Assembly: GCF_019603315.1 (NCBI RefSeq)
Contig: NZ_CP080649.1
Location: 2,428,176 to 2,492,175, forward strand
Length of the DNA: 64,000 nucleotides
Reading direction: 5' to 3'
From: Ruficoccus sp. ZRK36
GTDB lineage: Bacteria > Verrucomicrobiota > Verrucomicrobiia > Opitutales > Cerasicoccaceae
Shown here in pieces: positions 56,101 to 64,000 of the stretch (position 1 is the first letter of the stretch; each line of letters opens with the position of its first letter). A program made the position numbers and the translations under genes. Below the pieces are notes generated by a model. That model made no database searches and was not told where the DNA came from. It was given only the letters and a program-made list of their open reading frames with translations.

Positions 56101-59100
56101 GCATCGTCATAGCCCAGAGTGACGGTGGAATCGTCGGGCCGGGTGGTCGTTCCAAGCCGGTTGCGGGCATCGTAGGCAAACTGTGTTTCGAGCCCCAATT
56201 CATCGTAGCTGGCAGTCAGGTTGCCCGCCTTGTCGTAAACCTGCCGGGTGTAAGTGTCGTCGGCAAAGCCGGTCAGGACGGTATGCCCGGCGATGTCGGT
56301 ATAGGTGTCCACCTGAAGCGTGTTGGTCCCCTGCGAATCCGCATCGAGCACGCGGGTACGGGTGACGAGGTGGTGGGAAGCTCCGTAAGTATAGGCGGTT
56401 TGGTCTTCGACCGTGCCGGTTGCGGCATCGAGCAGGGAGACTTTGAGCGGACGGTTCAGGGCGTCGAACACTTCCACCTTCTTCACCGGCCCGGTCACGG
56501 TTTCCACCTGGTAGGGATAGCTCCCGCCGTAGATGTAGGAGATAGCCGTTTCCTGACGGACGGACACCGTTTCGGAGGTGTCGGGGTGGCTCATGTCGGC
56601 AGGCCCCTGGCGGTGAACCACGCGGTTGAGTCCGTCGTATTCAGTTTCAAATACATACACGTCCGAAGCCGAGGCGTACTCTTCGCGCCTGACAACATTG
56701 CCGCGTGTGTCGGTGTAGAGTTTCAGCTTTTGCAGCAGTGTCGCCCCGTTGGTGAGTTCGCGGGTCTCGGTCAGGGCGGTGTCGTCGTAAGTGTAGGTCC
56801 AGACCGCGCCGTTGGAGAGCGTCTGGGTCTTAACGCGGCCATCAAGGGTGTAGGTCCAGCTGGTTTCCCGGTCGTCGGGAGAGGTGCTGGTTTTGGGCTT
56901 GCCCGTATTCGTGTAGAGCGTCGTGGTCACACCTTCCAGCGCGTTGGTCTGGGTGGCCACCTGACCACCCGGCTCGTAGGTGAAGGCAACTTCGGCCTCG
57001 TCGTCGGTACCGACCGCGTAGGTGATGGTTTCTAGTTGCCCGAGCGAATCGTAGTCGCGGGTGGTCTCGTTGCCAAGGGGGTCGATGGTGGAGACAAGGT
57101 TGCCAAAGCCGTCATACTCGAAGTAGGTGATGCTCTGGCCGGAGAAAATATCCTGATCGGCCACTTCTTCCACCCCGCTGCCATCGGCCTTGGCCTGAGA
57201 GCGCCAGCGGACCTCTGCGATGACCCGACCGGCCCCGTCGTAGTCACGGAACACGTAGTCCTCGGGATTGTAGCGGGGGCCGTCCTCCCAATTCACTTCC
57301 CCGTTCTGGTTGTAGTAGCGGGCGTTCCATGAGAGCGCCTGATCCGAGGACGTGCTGGCGTAGCGGGTCGTCGTTTCGAGTCGGCCCATCATGTCGTAAT
57401 CGTAGCGCACCGTCCGGCCTGCCGGATCGCTTTGGCGGATGAGTTCACCCTTGGGGCTGTAGTCGTAGGTGGTGACGACAGCCGGGGCGGTGGTAAAGGT
57501 TTTCTGGGTCCGGGTCGCAGGGAACCCTTTGGCGGTATAGGTCCAGGTGGTTTCGGATTTGTCGTCGGTATCGAGACTCGACTGCGACGCCTGTTTCAGG
57601 AGCAGGCCGTGGGCCTCGGCATCCGCTTCGACAACCTGTCCGTACTGGAAGCTCGTCTCGACAATCTTATTGGACAGCGAGGGCTCGCTGTCGTCCAGTG
57701 TCGGGCTGACAACCGCGTACTCGGCGGTTTTCTGGGGCAGATAGGCATAGAGGTAGGTGCCGGGATTTGAGGCGTCCTCCTCGTAGTCGGCCCCGCCGGT
57801 GATCGTCGGGTAGGTGCTATAGACAACCCGCTGGGCAAAGCCGGAAGCCTGGGCCGGATAGATAACCTTGCGCAGGGTGTGCTGCGCGGGGTCGAAGAAA
57901 TAATACGTCGGGACGGACTCGGCCACCCCGTCCCCGGTCACGTCGCCTTCGACCGTGACCTTGCGGATCGAACCGCTCGTGTCGTACTCGTAATGGGTCT
58001 GTAAGCCCCGCTTGTCCGTCATGGTCTTGAGGCTGCGGGTAAAGCTGTTGGGTTCGCTTCCCTCGAACCACTCGTAGGCGACCACGTGGTCGATAGCCGT
58101 GTTGGTGGGGGAAAACCCGGAGGCCTGGCCATCGGCAATGAAGCAGTATAGGCCGTCCTTGTGCACGTAGGTCGTGGTGACACGCCCGAGCGAGGCGCGG
58201 ACATCGCTGTGAACATAGGTCACATCGTAGCCCGCCGTTACCCACGGGTCGCCAGCGGGGTTGTACTCCATCTCGGCAATTTCCACCGGGGTCAGGTCAA
58301 GTCCCACGGTCGAGAATTGCTGAACCACACGGCGGTATTTCGAGGCCGAATAGGTTTCATCGTCGGGATCGTAAAGCGGGTCGTACACGTTCTTGAGCAC
58401 ACGCCCGTCCGGTTTTCTTACCACCGTGATCAGGTGCGTGGAGTACGGCTCGTTGTCGTTGTCCGCATCGAGGAGCGTCTGGTACTCGTATTCAATGGAC
58501 GAGTTGTCCGGCAGGGTGACTTTCACCAAATCCCCGAAGCCGTCGTAAGCGTACTTTACCCGGCGTCCGTCATTGGTGTAGATTTCGGTCGCCTGTGCCC
58601 GGACATTGTAAGAAAAACCCAGAAAGTTTCCGTTGGTGCTCTCGATGCGTCGCAACTGGCCGTACTCCGGCTGGGTGGAGTCTTCATAGTAGCTGAAATT
58701 CAGGGCATTGCCGAAGCTGTCTTTCCATTGCTCCAGATAAGGACGCTCCCGGCTGATCGTATCGGCCCCGTCTGTGATCGGGAACGAACGCACCCGGTAA
58801 ACGGCGACTTGGCCGTTGGGCCGGTGCAGCTGATAGAGCACATCGCTGCCTTCGGTTGTTTTCTCCAGATAGGCACTGAAGGGGTTGGTCTGCCCACCGA
58901 TGTTGCCGCCGTTGAAGTTGTTAAGCTGCGGGTTGTCGGCTGCGTCGGGCTCCCAGCGTTCGGGCGAGGATGAGGGCACTTTGCGGTAGGCCACAACCGA
59001 ACCGTCCGGCTCGGCAGCATAGATCAAATCTCCGCTCTGCGTGATGTTGATGTAGGGCATGAGGGCGAACTTCCAGCCGTAACCCAAGAGATTGTTCGCC

Positions 59101-61784
59101 TGATTTTGAGAGTTGTAATTGCGGCGGATTTGCAGCGAGAGCGGGCCGGGCAAGGTCAGGTCGGTCGTGTCCACATAAAACTCGCCACTGATGACGTTGA
59201 CAGGGTCGGAAATAAAACTGCTACCCGTGCCGCCAAGGCTGTTCCAAGAGGGCTCTCCCAGCCAACCGGTCGAGTACATGTATTCACCAATCGTACCGAC
59301 ATTACTACTTGAGCTTCCCGAGGTTAGTTGCTCGTAGCCGGTGCTCCAAGAGCTTTCGGAGAACGAATCAACAGCAAACGACCCGGTATCAATCCCATCG
59401 AAGAAAGAAATCGCGTCGTTGCTGGTGGTCAGTCCCGAGGAGGAGAAATTCGTACTCGATGAGCCGTAATCGCTCAGGTAGTAGGAGCCCTCTGTATTCT
59501 GGCTCAGGGAGATGTTATTGAAATTCGTCGTTTGAAGTGTAGTCGATGGCAAGGATGCCCCCGCACCGCCGTTGATCTGTCCATCGATCAACGCACCAAC
59601 ATCTCCGACCGTAACCAACAGCAAGCCCATTCCATTATAGGCAGGGGTCTCTCCCGCCTCCGTGTCCATCACAATATCAAAGGGAGTCACATAGGCGCTC
59701 TCCCAATCCGAGGGTACGTAGCTCGGATTGTCGAGTTGGAAGGACTGGTAAGCCTGCGTCCACATGCTGCCCGCCTCGGCCCGCAAGGTGGCGTAGGCCG
59801 GGTCCGTATTCGCGCTGGCAAATTCAGCGCGGGTGAACGAAAAGAATCCTTGGCCGTTGTTGCCCTCAGTGGGAGCATACCTTTCATTGGCCAGGCGCAG
59901 AAGTTTGACGGTGGAAATAGCGTTGCTTTGACCAAAGAACGTGTTGAGCGCCTGGTGCTCGTGCGCCGACAACCCAAGGGCATCGAAGAACTGAATATTT
60001 TGCTCATATTCGGCCAGCCCAACAGAGGTGTCAGCGGGATGGTGGGAACGGTTCCTGTAAAAACTAACCTGAAAGGGAATGTCCACCCCTGGCGTCGTCC
60101 AGTCAGTTGTGCTACTGCCTTCAGCCGGAGCAATCTTGGCGATACAGACACCGTAGCGTTGATCGGTAAATGCCTTATGCAAACGAAGTAATTGTTCTTC
60201 TTCGGCTATCTCCTTATTCCAATAGGTCAGGCCCGTCATGTACATCATAACGCTGACATAATCCTGAATGGCCGGGGTTGTGCCAGAGGCTTCCATTTCC
60301 CAGAATTTACGGGCGTGAACATCCAGCATTTCCTGTGTGACATGCCCGGCGTTAAAGCAAATGGCCGACAGGGAGTTGGGCTCATAAGGGCGGGTAAATT
60401 CCACGTCGGAATAATCGTCGTAACGAGGATTGAGACCCTGCACATCCAAAACAATTTCCAGAGCCCCGCCGGGATTCGTCACCTCCTTATATTGGCGGGC
60501 GGCAACATCGGTACTGGAAAAAGTACCATCGCTGAGTCCTGCGTCTTCATTGAACGCGCTCATGTCTAGGGCGATCTTGTTTTCGCCCGGCTTGTAGTAG
60601 GTATAAAAAAGGCGATTATGCAGGTCGCATATTCTCATCCGTTGTGTCGCCATTAACGTGCTTCCACCGCCTTCGGTCTGAATCTTGACCTGAAGAGTGG
60701 CGAACTTGGATGCGTCCGAGGAGTTCTTGAGGTCGTTCGTCTTGACGGCAAGTGGCTCCGTCCATGTGCGTGAATTAAGCTGGCCAACAATGAACGGCTT
60801 GGGGAAATCGTCCCAAGTCCAATAGTGATTCCTGCGATTGTAAATTTTCAGGCCGAAGTCATCCACCGACAATCCGTCATCAGCCGCTTGCTCGCGCAGG
60901 TAGCGCTCGAACAGGAGTCCGGGCGTATCCCTGCCGTCATTGCCGATCAGGTCGTTGATCGCCGGATCGTTGGTCAGGTACTTTTCCGTCCACTTTTTCC
61001 CGCTATTGAAGCCCTCCGGGAAGTAGTCATAGGGATCAAGTCCTTCCTCAACGACCGTGTCTTTGATCCAGGGAAACAGTTGCTTCCATTCGCCCCCGGT
61101 GCCGGATTTGTTCGTGTAAACAATAACCCAGGGCATGTCAAAGCGCAGAATACTGCTTTCAGTGACTCCCTCTGCCAGAAAGAGGTTAAACATGTTATTG
61201 ACCCGGCGCATCAGCATCCAGATTCCACGCCGGTTTCCATCCGAAGTGGTCTCCACATAGGCAGCCGGATACCCCGCCCGGCGAAGCAGGTAAACCAAAA
61301 GCGAGCACTGCTCCCACGGAGAGCCCTGCTTTTCCATATACGTTCCCATCGCCCCACGAATGATCTGGTTGGCCGTGAGCGCGATTGAGCCATCCGAGCG
61401 CGATTCAATTCCCTGAAAGACGTTGGTTAGTCCGATTTCATTCTGAACATAGGCGGCGAGCGCAAGCGGATCGCCTCCAAGATCCGTCACCAACTGGTCC
61501 AGCAAGGGATGGCCCCTTAACTCCGGACTGACATTGGCAGGGACATCGCCCAACCCATCCGAGTCCCCATCCGTCCACTGGTAGTTTGTCGGGTCAATGG
61601 AGGGAATGGACACATTCTGGAAGCCATTGCCGAGGATCTCGTTGTAGCTCAGGCCAAGATACTCGGGCGGTAACGGTTCCCCCTGAAAAGAGGGCTTGTC
61701 CATGAATTTCGTCTGCCAGTTGGCTTGAGAAAATGCGGTCAGCGCGGTGAATCCGAACAGGAGGGCGTACAGGTGCTTTTGCAT
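53151..61784 (-). CDS. Giant secreted RHS/YD-repeat protein with transglutaminase-like N-terminus
   Basis: A 2877-residue protein. Signal peptide (1-21, ending FSQA); transglutaminase-like domain about 95-260 with Cys in SPWEQCSLLVYLLRRAGYPAAYVE; Ser/Thr-rich stretch; DUF6531-like entry DPVNVISGEFYVDTTDLTLPGPL (about 855); many YD repeats (about 900-2550) that build the RHS shell; then the conserved core GARYYDPVSGSFLSADPLG (about 2585) and INFMDPTGR (about 2625). The last 250 residues are a variable tip, Ala/Gly/Ser-rich with hydrophobic stretches and encoded by less GC-rich DNA. It likely delivers or exposes a toxin tip, or acts as a surface adhesin. Third gene of a five-gene operon. Confidence 0.92.
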   Translation of the reverse strand: MQKHLYALLFGFTALTAFSQANWQTKFMDKPSFQGEPLPPEYLGLSYNEILGNGFQNVSIPSIDPTNYQWTDGDSDGLGDVPANVSPELRGHPLLDQLVTDLGGDPLALAAYVQNEIGLTNVFQGIESRSDGSIALTANQIIRGAMGTYMEKQGSPWEQCSLLVYLLRRAGYPAAYVETTSDGNRRGIWMLMRRVNNMFNLFLAEGVTESSILRFDMPWVIVYTNKSGTGGEWKQLFPWIKDTVVEEGLDPYDYFPEGFNSGKKWTEKYLTNDPAINDLIGNDGRDTPGLLFERYLREQAADDGLSVDDFGLKIYNRRNHYWTWDDFPKPFIVGQLNSRTWTEPLAVKTNDLKNSSDASKFATLQVKIQTEGGGSTLMATQRMRICDLHNRLFYTYYKPGENKIALDMSAFNEDAGLSDGTFSSTDVAARQYKEVTNPGGALEIVLDVQGLNPRYDDYSDVEFTRPYEPNSLSAICFNAGHVTQEMLDVHARKFWEMEASGTTPAIQDYVSVMMYMTGLTYWNKEIAEEEQLLRLHKAFTDQRYGVCIAKIAPAEGSSTTDWTTPGVDIPFQVSFYRNRSHHPADTSVGLAEYEQNIQFFDALGLSAHEHQALNTFFGQSNAISTVKLLRLANERYAPTEGNNGQGFFSFTRAEFASANTDPAYATLRAEAGSMWTQAYQSFQLDNPSYVPSDWESAYVTPFDIVMDTEAGETPAYNGMGLLLVTVGDVGALIDGQINGGAGASLPSTTLQTTNFNNISLSQNTEGSYYLSDYGSSSTNFSSSGLTTSNDAISFFDGIDTGSFAVDSFSESSWSTGYEQLTSGSSSSNVGTIGEYMYSTGWLGEPSWNSLGGTGSSFISDPVNVISGEFYVDTTDLTLPGPLSLQIRRNYNSQNQANNLLGYGWKFALMPYINITQSGDLIYAAEPDGSVVAYRKVPSSSPERWEPDAADNPQLNNFNGGNIGGQTNPFSAYLEKTTEGSDVLYQLHRPNGQVAVYRVRSFPITDGADTISRERPYLEQWKDSFGNALNFSYYEDSTQPEYGQLRRIESTNGNFLGFSYNVRAQATEIYTNDGRRVKYAYDGFGDLVKVTLPDNSSIEYEYQTLLDADNDNEPYSTHLITVVRKPDGRVLKNVYDPLYDPDDETYSASKYRRVVQQFSTVGLDLTPVEIAEMEYNPAGDPWVTAGYDVTYVHSDVRASLGRVTTTYVHKDGLYCFIADGQASGFSPTNTAIDHVVAYEWFEGSEPNSFTRSLKTMTDKRGLQTHYEYDTSGSIRKVTVEGDVTGDGVAESVPTYYFFDPAQHTLRKVIYPAQASGFAQRVVYSTYPTITGGADYEEDASNPGTYLYAYLPQKTAEYAVVSPTLDDSEPSLSNKIVETSFQYGQVVEADAEAHGLLLKQASQSSLDTDDKSETTWTYTAKGFPATRTQKTFTTAPAVVTTYDYSPKGELIRQSDPAGRTVRYDYDMMGRLETTTRYASTSSDQALSWNARYYNQNGEVNWEDGPRYNPEDYVFRDYDGAGRVIAEVRWRSQAKADGSGVEEVADQDIFSGQSITYFEYDGFGNLVSTIDPLGNETTRDYDSLGQLETITYAVGTDDEAEVAFTYEPGGQVATQTNALEGVTTTLYTNTGKPKTSTSPDDRETSWTYTLDGRVKTQTLSNGAVWTYTYDDTALTETRELTNGATLLQKLKLYTDTRGNVVRREEYASASDVYVFETEYDGLNRVVHRQGPADMSHPDTSETVSVRQETAISYIYGGSYPYQVETVTGPVKKVEVFDALNRPLKVSLLDAATGTVEDQTAYTYGASHHLVTRTRVLDADSQGTNTLQVDTYTDIAGHTVLTGFADDTYTRQVYDKAGNLTASYDELGLETQFAYDARNRLGTTTRPDDSTVTLGYDDAGNIISREMPGDLIWQAHYDGASRIEWEQLTGTGASVSRRVDYAYNTSGPNLGLLQSRTENNGQTDEITHLFVYDEGMRLQETTSAGFNYPSVSLYRQYDWRGLVTAVTRASTSDPDLLPSVRLSRRYDGYRQMYDETLEVGSGTGTGFAALRTHSHLIQSWDGAGRRTLLKAGDDVETKGTWTPAMDFEYRANGQLSHLSPLTASDSWTLDYDYATNGQLNQSSLKVWTNGGSSSYNAKQETTTATGSANTMRDARGRLTDRLVQSRQGASTATALDESMERFDDGRIDTYAVQHTDGSGGSWAAYTETRNYTYDAENRRLATETYQPDPASPVATKTLQYTFDADDLGVRIKAENVTDTATLWEVDPSSYGLDAFKRLETEKRTSQLAPFLAEGTAVGPGKFSLWLGEGASPTSWQYIDTIYPDPDYGSGDWQVPLALADGQYTLKAKAVHLNPGSTFAPESTSTFTVALGGEQRTVTNTYDHSGRLLSRSWASGDVTQTFTWDANGRLVKVVQADNRTTPFLPAFTWSAAYDPLGRRIVTAYVPDNSPQAGAEVSRSIYSWFDPQVEFLEIAVETQGQRWWKFYGPDRDAAYGSFQGIGGLEAIVNEASGQLYPVIDDVFGNAVATVDLGDMETSSDDQLVWTEVQTSGYGPLPDYQMQPLEQSGDLLASLAWHSRRLDPTGYFWMGARYYDPVSGSFLSADPLGHSASLDLYSYAGGDPINFMDPTGRNMASMVPPDAIAYAKRVEGYVQAGQSIQDANDLASKSMENQNAWVTRAIVEGYGEGFGEAIPVVSALKNSYEFVSGNQAVLTDSSGFSLQASRVESGLALAGDLLPFAPAVKTPARLGSTILSSQTLLDAQYTTGLAGAVLNSQSTNLSAQLLTFAGSNSGKMTTAISAAGLFGAGYYADQTGMDTGTDALTGLDGGPLFSTATGLIDFGSATSSVGTMLGEELGSGINSAWNYATSTGSIVSDPTGKYNK

Positions 61785-61790
61785 TCGTCT

Positions 61791-62315
61791 TTAGTCTAAA
61801 GTAGCGTTGTTGGCCGGAGAGGTAATCGTGACGGAGAGTTGTCCGACGGCAGGGTCTCCGGGGGCGGCGTCTTCGCCGTTGATCACCCCGTCGCTGTCAT
61901 CGTCCGCGTTGGGGTCGAAGCCTGTCTCGGCCACGAACGGATCGGTCCCCAAGAGCAGTTCCGCATAGTTGCTCACGCCGTCTAAGTCAAAATCGTCGGC
62001 CCACGCGTTGAGCGTAAAAATGTCCGAAACAACTAACCGTGCGAAAACCTGGTTCGCGTTCGAAGAGAAGCCCCATTCGGCGACCGTGTTCTGCCCTGGC
62101 TCAATGACCGGGATGTACTCCCATGAGCCCATGAGGTCATTTGTCATCTGGACAAAATACGTCTTTGCCGGATGCGAAAACCAGGCGAACGAGAATGTAT
62201 CCGTCGAAGAGTCGTAGATAATTCTGGACCCTTCGTTGGGCTCGGTGGCGGTTTGGGCAAAGGCCGCACTGGATGCGGCCAGCGCAGCGAATGAAAAAGC
62301 AAGCGCTCGTAGCAT
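61791..62315 (-). CDS. Secreted protein with thrombospondin-type-3 calcium repeats
   Basis: A 174-residue protein with a signal peptide (1-20, ending AFAQ), a beta domain (SFAWFSHPAKTYFVQMTNDLMGSWEYI, a pattern frequent in verrucomicrobial exoproteins) and Ca-binding Asp repeats: DDFDLDGVSNYAELLLGTDPF and DDDSDGVINGEDAAPGDP. Ends six bases before the RHS start, so it is cotranscribed with it and may assist its folding or anchoring. Confidence 0.78.
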   Translation of the reverse strand: MLRALAFSFAALAASSAAFAQTATEPNEGSRIIYDSSTDTFSFAWFSHPAKTYFVQMTNDLMGSWEYIPVIEPGQNTVAEWGFSSNANQVFARLVVSDIFTLNAWADDFDLDGVSNYAELLLGTDPFVAETGFDPNADDDSDGVINGEDAAPGDPAVGQLSVTITSPANNATLD

Positions 62316-62334
62316 TGGGCAAACAGGTAGAGGG

Positions 62335-63234
62335 TTACTGGCCGGAGTTTTTCAGGTAAACGCTTCCGCGTACGGGCCAGAAATTGATGACGGTATCCTT
62401 GGGCGTTTCCGGGTTGGCCGCTTCGTACCGCTCGCGGGCGGCGGTCAATGCCTCCCGGCGCTGGTATTCAACCTTCAAACGAGCCTCGTTTTGCTCGTAG
62501 TAGGCATGAAGGGCGTCGATAGGGCCAAAGATGTCGTCACGTTCGATGATCGCGGGGTCGTCGGTGAGGACGAAGTATTCGGCCCTATTGGGAGTGAAGG
62601 CCGGAAGCTGGGGAATGCTCTTATCCGTGTAATTTTTCAGACCTTTCTCGCGGGCCAGCTCATTGCGGGCTCGCACCGCTTCGGCGGTATCGTTGCCCAC
62701 CCCGATAAAAAAGAGGTAATAGGCGGTGTCGGTCTCAACGTCGGTCAGGCATTGCAGGTAATTGAAATCCACATTGCTGTAGGCCACGAACTCCTGTCCC
62801 TGATCGCTCCAGCGCAGTTCGGTCAGGTTCCGGTCAAATACCGTGGCGTTGACCATGACCGTCCGGTGTTCCTTGGGCGCTTCCACTTCCGCGTTCAGCG
62901 CCTGAGTCTCGGCTTCGGAGTATTGCCGTTGCAGGCTTGCCGTTACCGGTTGTTTCGCCTGAACAGGCAGCACGGGGGGAGCGACCCGGTTCAATATAAG
63001 CGTCCGGTTTCCCATGCTCACCTCCTTACGCTCCTGCACGCTATAGGTGACGTGGTCGCTTAACCGCTCCAATGCCTCGTTTTCACGGGCCTTTTTCGCC
63101 TCTGCCTGCTCACGAACAATGGCATCTGCCTCGGCGGGACTCAGAGGATCGTGCTCCGCTTGAATTTGTCCGGAAGCGGAAAACGCGGCCAGCGAGAATA
63201 GTATCGTGAGTAGCAGTGGATGGCTGGGGAACAT
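62335..63234 (-). CDS. Secreted helical protein, first gene of the RHS operon
   Basis: A 299-residue protein: signal peptide (about 1-22, ending SASG), Glu/Ala-rich helices (AEADAIVREQAEAKKARENEALERL), a central beta-like domain (HRTVMVNATVFDRNLTELRW, FVAYSNVDFNYLQCLTDVETDTAYYLFFIGVGN) and a helical end. 19 bp before the thrombospondin-type gene. Probably a periplasmic or surface partner of the RHS protein; family not recognised. Confidence 0.7.
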   Translation of the reverse strand: MFPSHPLLLTILFSLAAFSASGQIQAEHDPLSPAEADAIVREQAEAKKARENEALERLSDHVTYSVQERKEVSMGNRTLILNRVAPPVLPVQAKQPVTASLQRQYSEAETQALNAEVEAPKEHRTVMVNATVFDRNLTELRWSDQGQEFVAYSNVDFNYLQCLTDVETDTAYYLFFIGVGNDTAEAVRARNELAREKGLKNYTDKSIPQLPAFTPNRAEYFVLTDDPAIIERDDIFGPIDALHAYYEQNEARLKVEYQRREALTAARERYEAANPETPKDTVINFWPVRGSVYLKNSGQ

Positions 63235-63459
63235 ACGGAAAATGGTTAGCCCTTGATACGCACAGTTGATTGATTAGTCTAGAGAATTATTGGTAGATGG
63301 TTTGTCACGCCCGGCCTGTCCTGAAAGGCCTGCGTAATCTACACAGCTCAATAGGCTCTCAATGGCTTTATGAAATAGACATCTATTGCCATAGGCCGCT
63401 CTTTGTCGGTGTCAAGCGAAAGCTTTATGCTAAGGTATCGGCAGCGATTAAGTGATAAA

Positions 63460-63546
63460 TTACGCGATTTACGCGATTTTTGCAGGGTTGAGACTACCAA
63501 ATCTGCGGTGGTGCGGATCAATTGGTGCCCAATAATCGCGTAAATT
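63460..63546. repeat. TTTACGCGATT repeats around the 3' end of the recombinase segment
   Basis: TTACGCGATT (63460-63469) and TTTACGCGATTTT (63468-63480) are tandem; the inverted form AATCGCGTAAATT lies at 63534-63546, inside the last codons of the recombinase segment. The rest of the 63235-63517 gap shows nothing else. Possible binding sites for the segment's helix-turn-helix or for the recombinase. Confidence 0.55.
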
Positions 63547-63988
63547 CGTAGAATTGCGTAGCTAGCGGTAGCCTTTGGACATGGCGCAGTAGGCGTTCTG
63601 GAACGACTGATTTTCCGTGTTGAGCGATCAGATCCAAGGTTTGCGCTTGGACAGCTGGGTGGAGATTGGAAAGGCGTAGTATTTGTCGGACACGCCCTGG
63701 GCTGAGCCCCACTTGCTTTGCGATGTCAGAGCTACTAATTGTTTGATATTCAGCCTCTTGTTGCTTCCATTCCATGGAAATCTGGAGTATGTGTTTAGAC
63801 GAATCAAAGCGAAATTTCGGCAGCCTCGAGGTCCGCTTTAATAGTGCCCGTCGGATGCTACCCGGAGAGAGCAGGACTGAGCCTTCTCCCCAGTCATCCA
63901 TGATGACGGCAACATTGAAGAATTGCGTAAAATGAGTTCGTAATTGGCCATCATCCTCTCCGCCATTCGACGCGCTGCGCTTGCTCAT
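63518..63988 (-). CDS. C-terminal segment of the serine recombinase, separated by integration
   Basis: A 156-codon frame. Codons 1-8 (MSKRSASN) lie outside the element; codons 9-11 (GGE) are the 11-bp repeat; codons 12-156 are element DNA, beginning DDGQLRTHFTQFF. It includes LLSPGSIRRALLKRTSRLPKFRFDSSKHILQ and a helix-turn-helix SSSDIAKQVGLSPGRVRQILRLSNLHP (about 85-111) of KorB/ParB-like look. Across the repeat it is in frame with residue 555 of the recombinase at 28027, so the excised circle would encode one 703-residue protein. Whether the host-provided ATG at 63988 is used to make a separate DNA-binding fragment is open; no ribosome-binding site is visible in the 12 bases left. Confidence 0.8.
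   Translation of the reverse strand: MSKRSASNGGEDDGQLRTHFTQFFNVAVIMDDWGEGSVLLSPGSIRRALLKRTSRLPKFRFDSSKHILQISMEWKQQEAEYQTISSSDIAKQVGLSPGRVRQILRLSNLHPAVQAQTLDLIAQHGKSVVPERLLRHVQRLPLATQFYEFTRLLGTN
63955..63965 (+). repeat. Right attachment core
   Basis: Exact direct copy of CCTCTCCGCCA from the tRNA-Ser end. To its left is recombinase C-terminal coding DNA; to its right, host sequence that would originally have followed the tRNA. Confidence 0.75.
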
Positions 63989-64000
63989 GGCAGGCCCACA

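Larger units (their letters stand above)
26353..63965. mobile_element. 37.6-kb integrative mobilizable element in tRNA-Ser
   Basis: Bounded by 11-bp direct repeats; a serine recombinase sits at the left end and its missing C-terminus at the right end. It carries a ColE1-type relaxase, MobC and candidate oriT, but no type IV secretion genes, so it would need a helper for transfer. Cargo includes a radical SAM protein, an array of paralogous small genes, PEP-CTERM and RHS surface proteins, and several nuclease/ATPase modules of defence type. Excision would release a circle of 37,602 bp and leave tRNA-Ser followed by the host sequence beginning at 63966. Confidence 0.8.

Noticed and set aside
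55215-57035. 606-codon plus-strand open frame inside the RHS gene
   Set aside because: Antisense to YD repeats, with Val/Gly-rich low-information sequence and no start signals; the RHS frame is clearly the coding one.
26353-63965. Prophage
   Set aside because: No capsid, portal, terminase, tail or lysis genes; the DUF5131 (Gp37/Gp68) family alone is not a phage marker, while relaxase and MobC indicate a mobilizable element.
28000-64000. CRISPR array
   Set aside because: Looked for regularly spaced direct repeats of 25-40 bp; none seen, and the RecB-like nuclease lacks the Cas4 cysteines.

Overview
The window looks like a chromosome segment of a Verrucomicrobiota bacterium, most likely an Opitutae/Puniceicoccales type. 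The basis is two PEP-CTERM proteins ending in a VPEPSTYAAA-type sorting signal, a subtilase with a verrucomicrobial-style C-terminal module, a giant secreted RHS protein with a transglutaminase-like front end, and GC-rich core genes with few clear Shine-Dalgarno sequences. This lineage call is inference from protein style, not from a marker gene.

Positions 1-26363 are ordinary core chromosome: a truncated subtilase, a CorA transporter, a pseudokinase-PEGA-sulfatase-modifying-fold protein, a MASE1 hybrid histidine kinase, peptide deformylase, a three-gene unit (urea/amide-binding lipoprotein, duplicated secreted protein, chemoreceptor), a MotA/TolQ-like plus coiled-coil membrane pair, farnesyl diphosphate synthase, a four-gene unit with an FmdB zinc ribbon, a NYN RNase, a CopA-type copper ATPase and a tRNA-Ser(TGA).

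Positions 26353-63965 read as one 37.6-kb integrated mobilizable element. An 11-bp direct repeat (26353-26363 and 63955-63965) sits at the 3' end of the tRNA and near the right end of the window. The element's large serine recombinase runs, without a stop, leftwards into the tRNA. At the other end, a 148-codon C-terminal segment with a helix-turn-helix starts at the second repeat in exactly the same frame. Joining the two repeats, as excision would, rebuilds an uninterrupted 703-residue recombinase. Integration therefore splits the recombinase gene, like the SSV-type (tyrosine) integrases of archaeal viruses but with a serine recombinase in a bacterium. This is the main discovery candidate.

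The cargo, left to right, is: a radical SAM protein; a minus-strand array of small uncharacterised genes that includes two paralogous families (three and two members), punctuated by intrinsic-terminator hairpins and short leaders that often carry CCTCAACC; a lipoprotein, an XRE regulator and two PEP-CTERM proteins linked by a shared CCGACA/TGTCGG operator module; a nuclease-rich, defence-like section (RecB-like nuclease pair, RloC-like zinc-hook ATPase with DUF2130 nuclease, Mrr-like nuclease, DUF5131/TcmP pair); a ColE1-type mobilization unit (MbeA-like relaxase with an overprinted ORF, MobC, candidate oriT); and a five-gene RHS operon with an exchanged tip and a candidate membrane immunity protein. 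No phage structural genes, conjugation channel genes, replication initiator or CRISPR array were seen, so the element appears to be mobilizable rather than self-transmissible.
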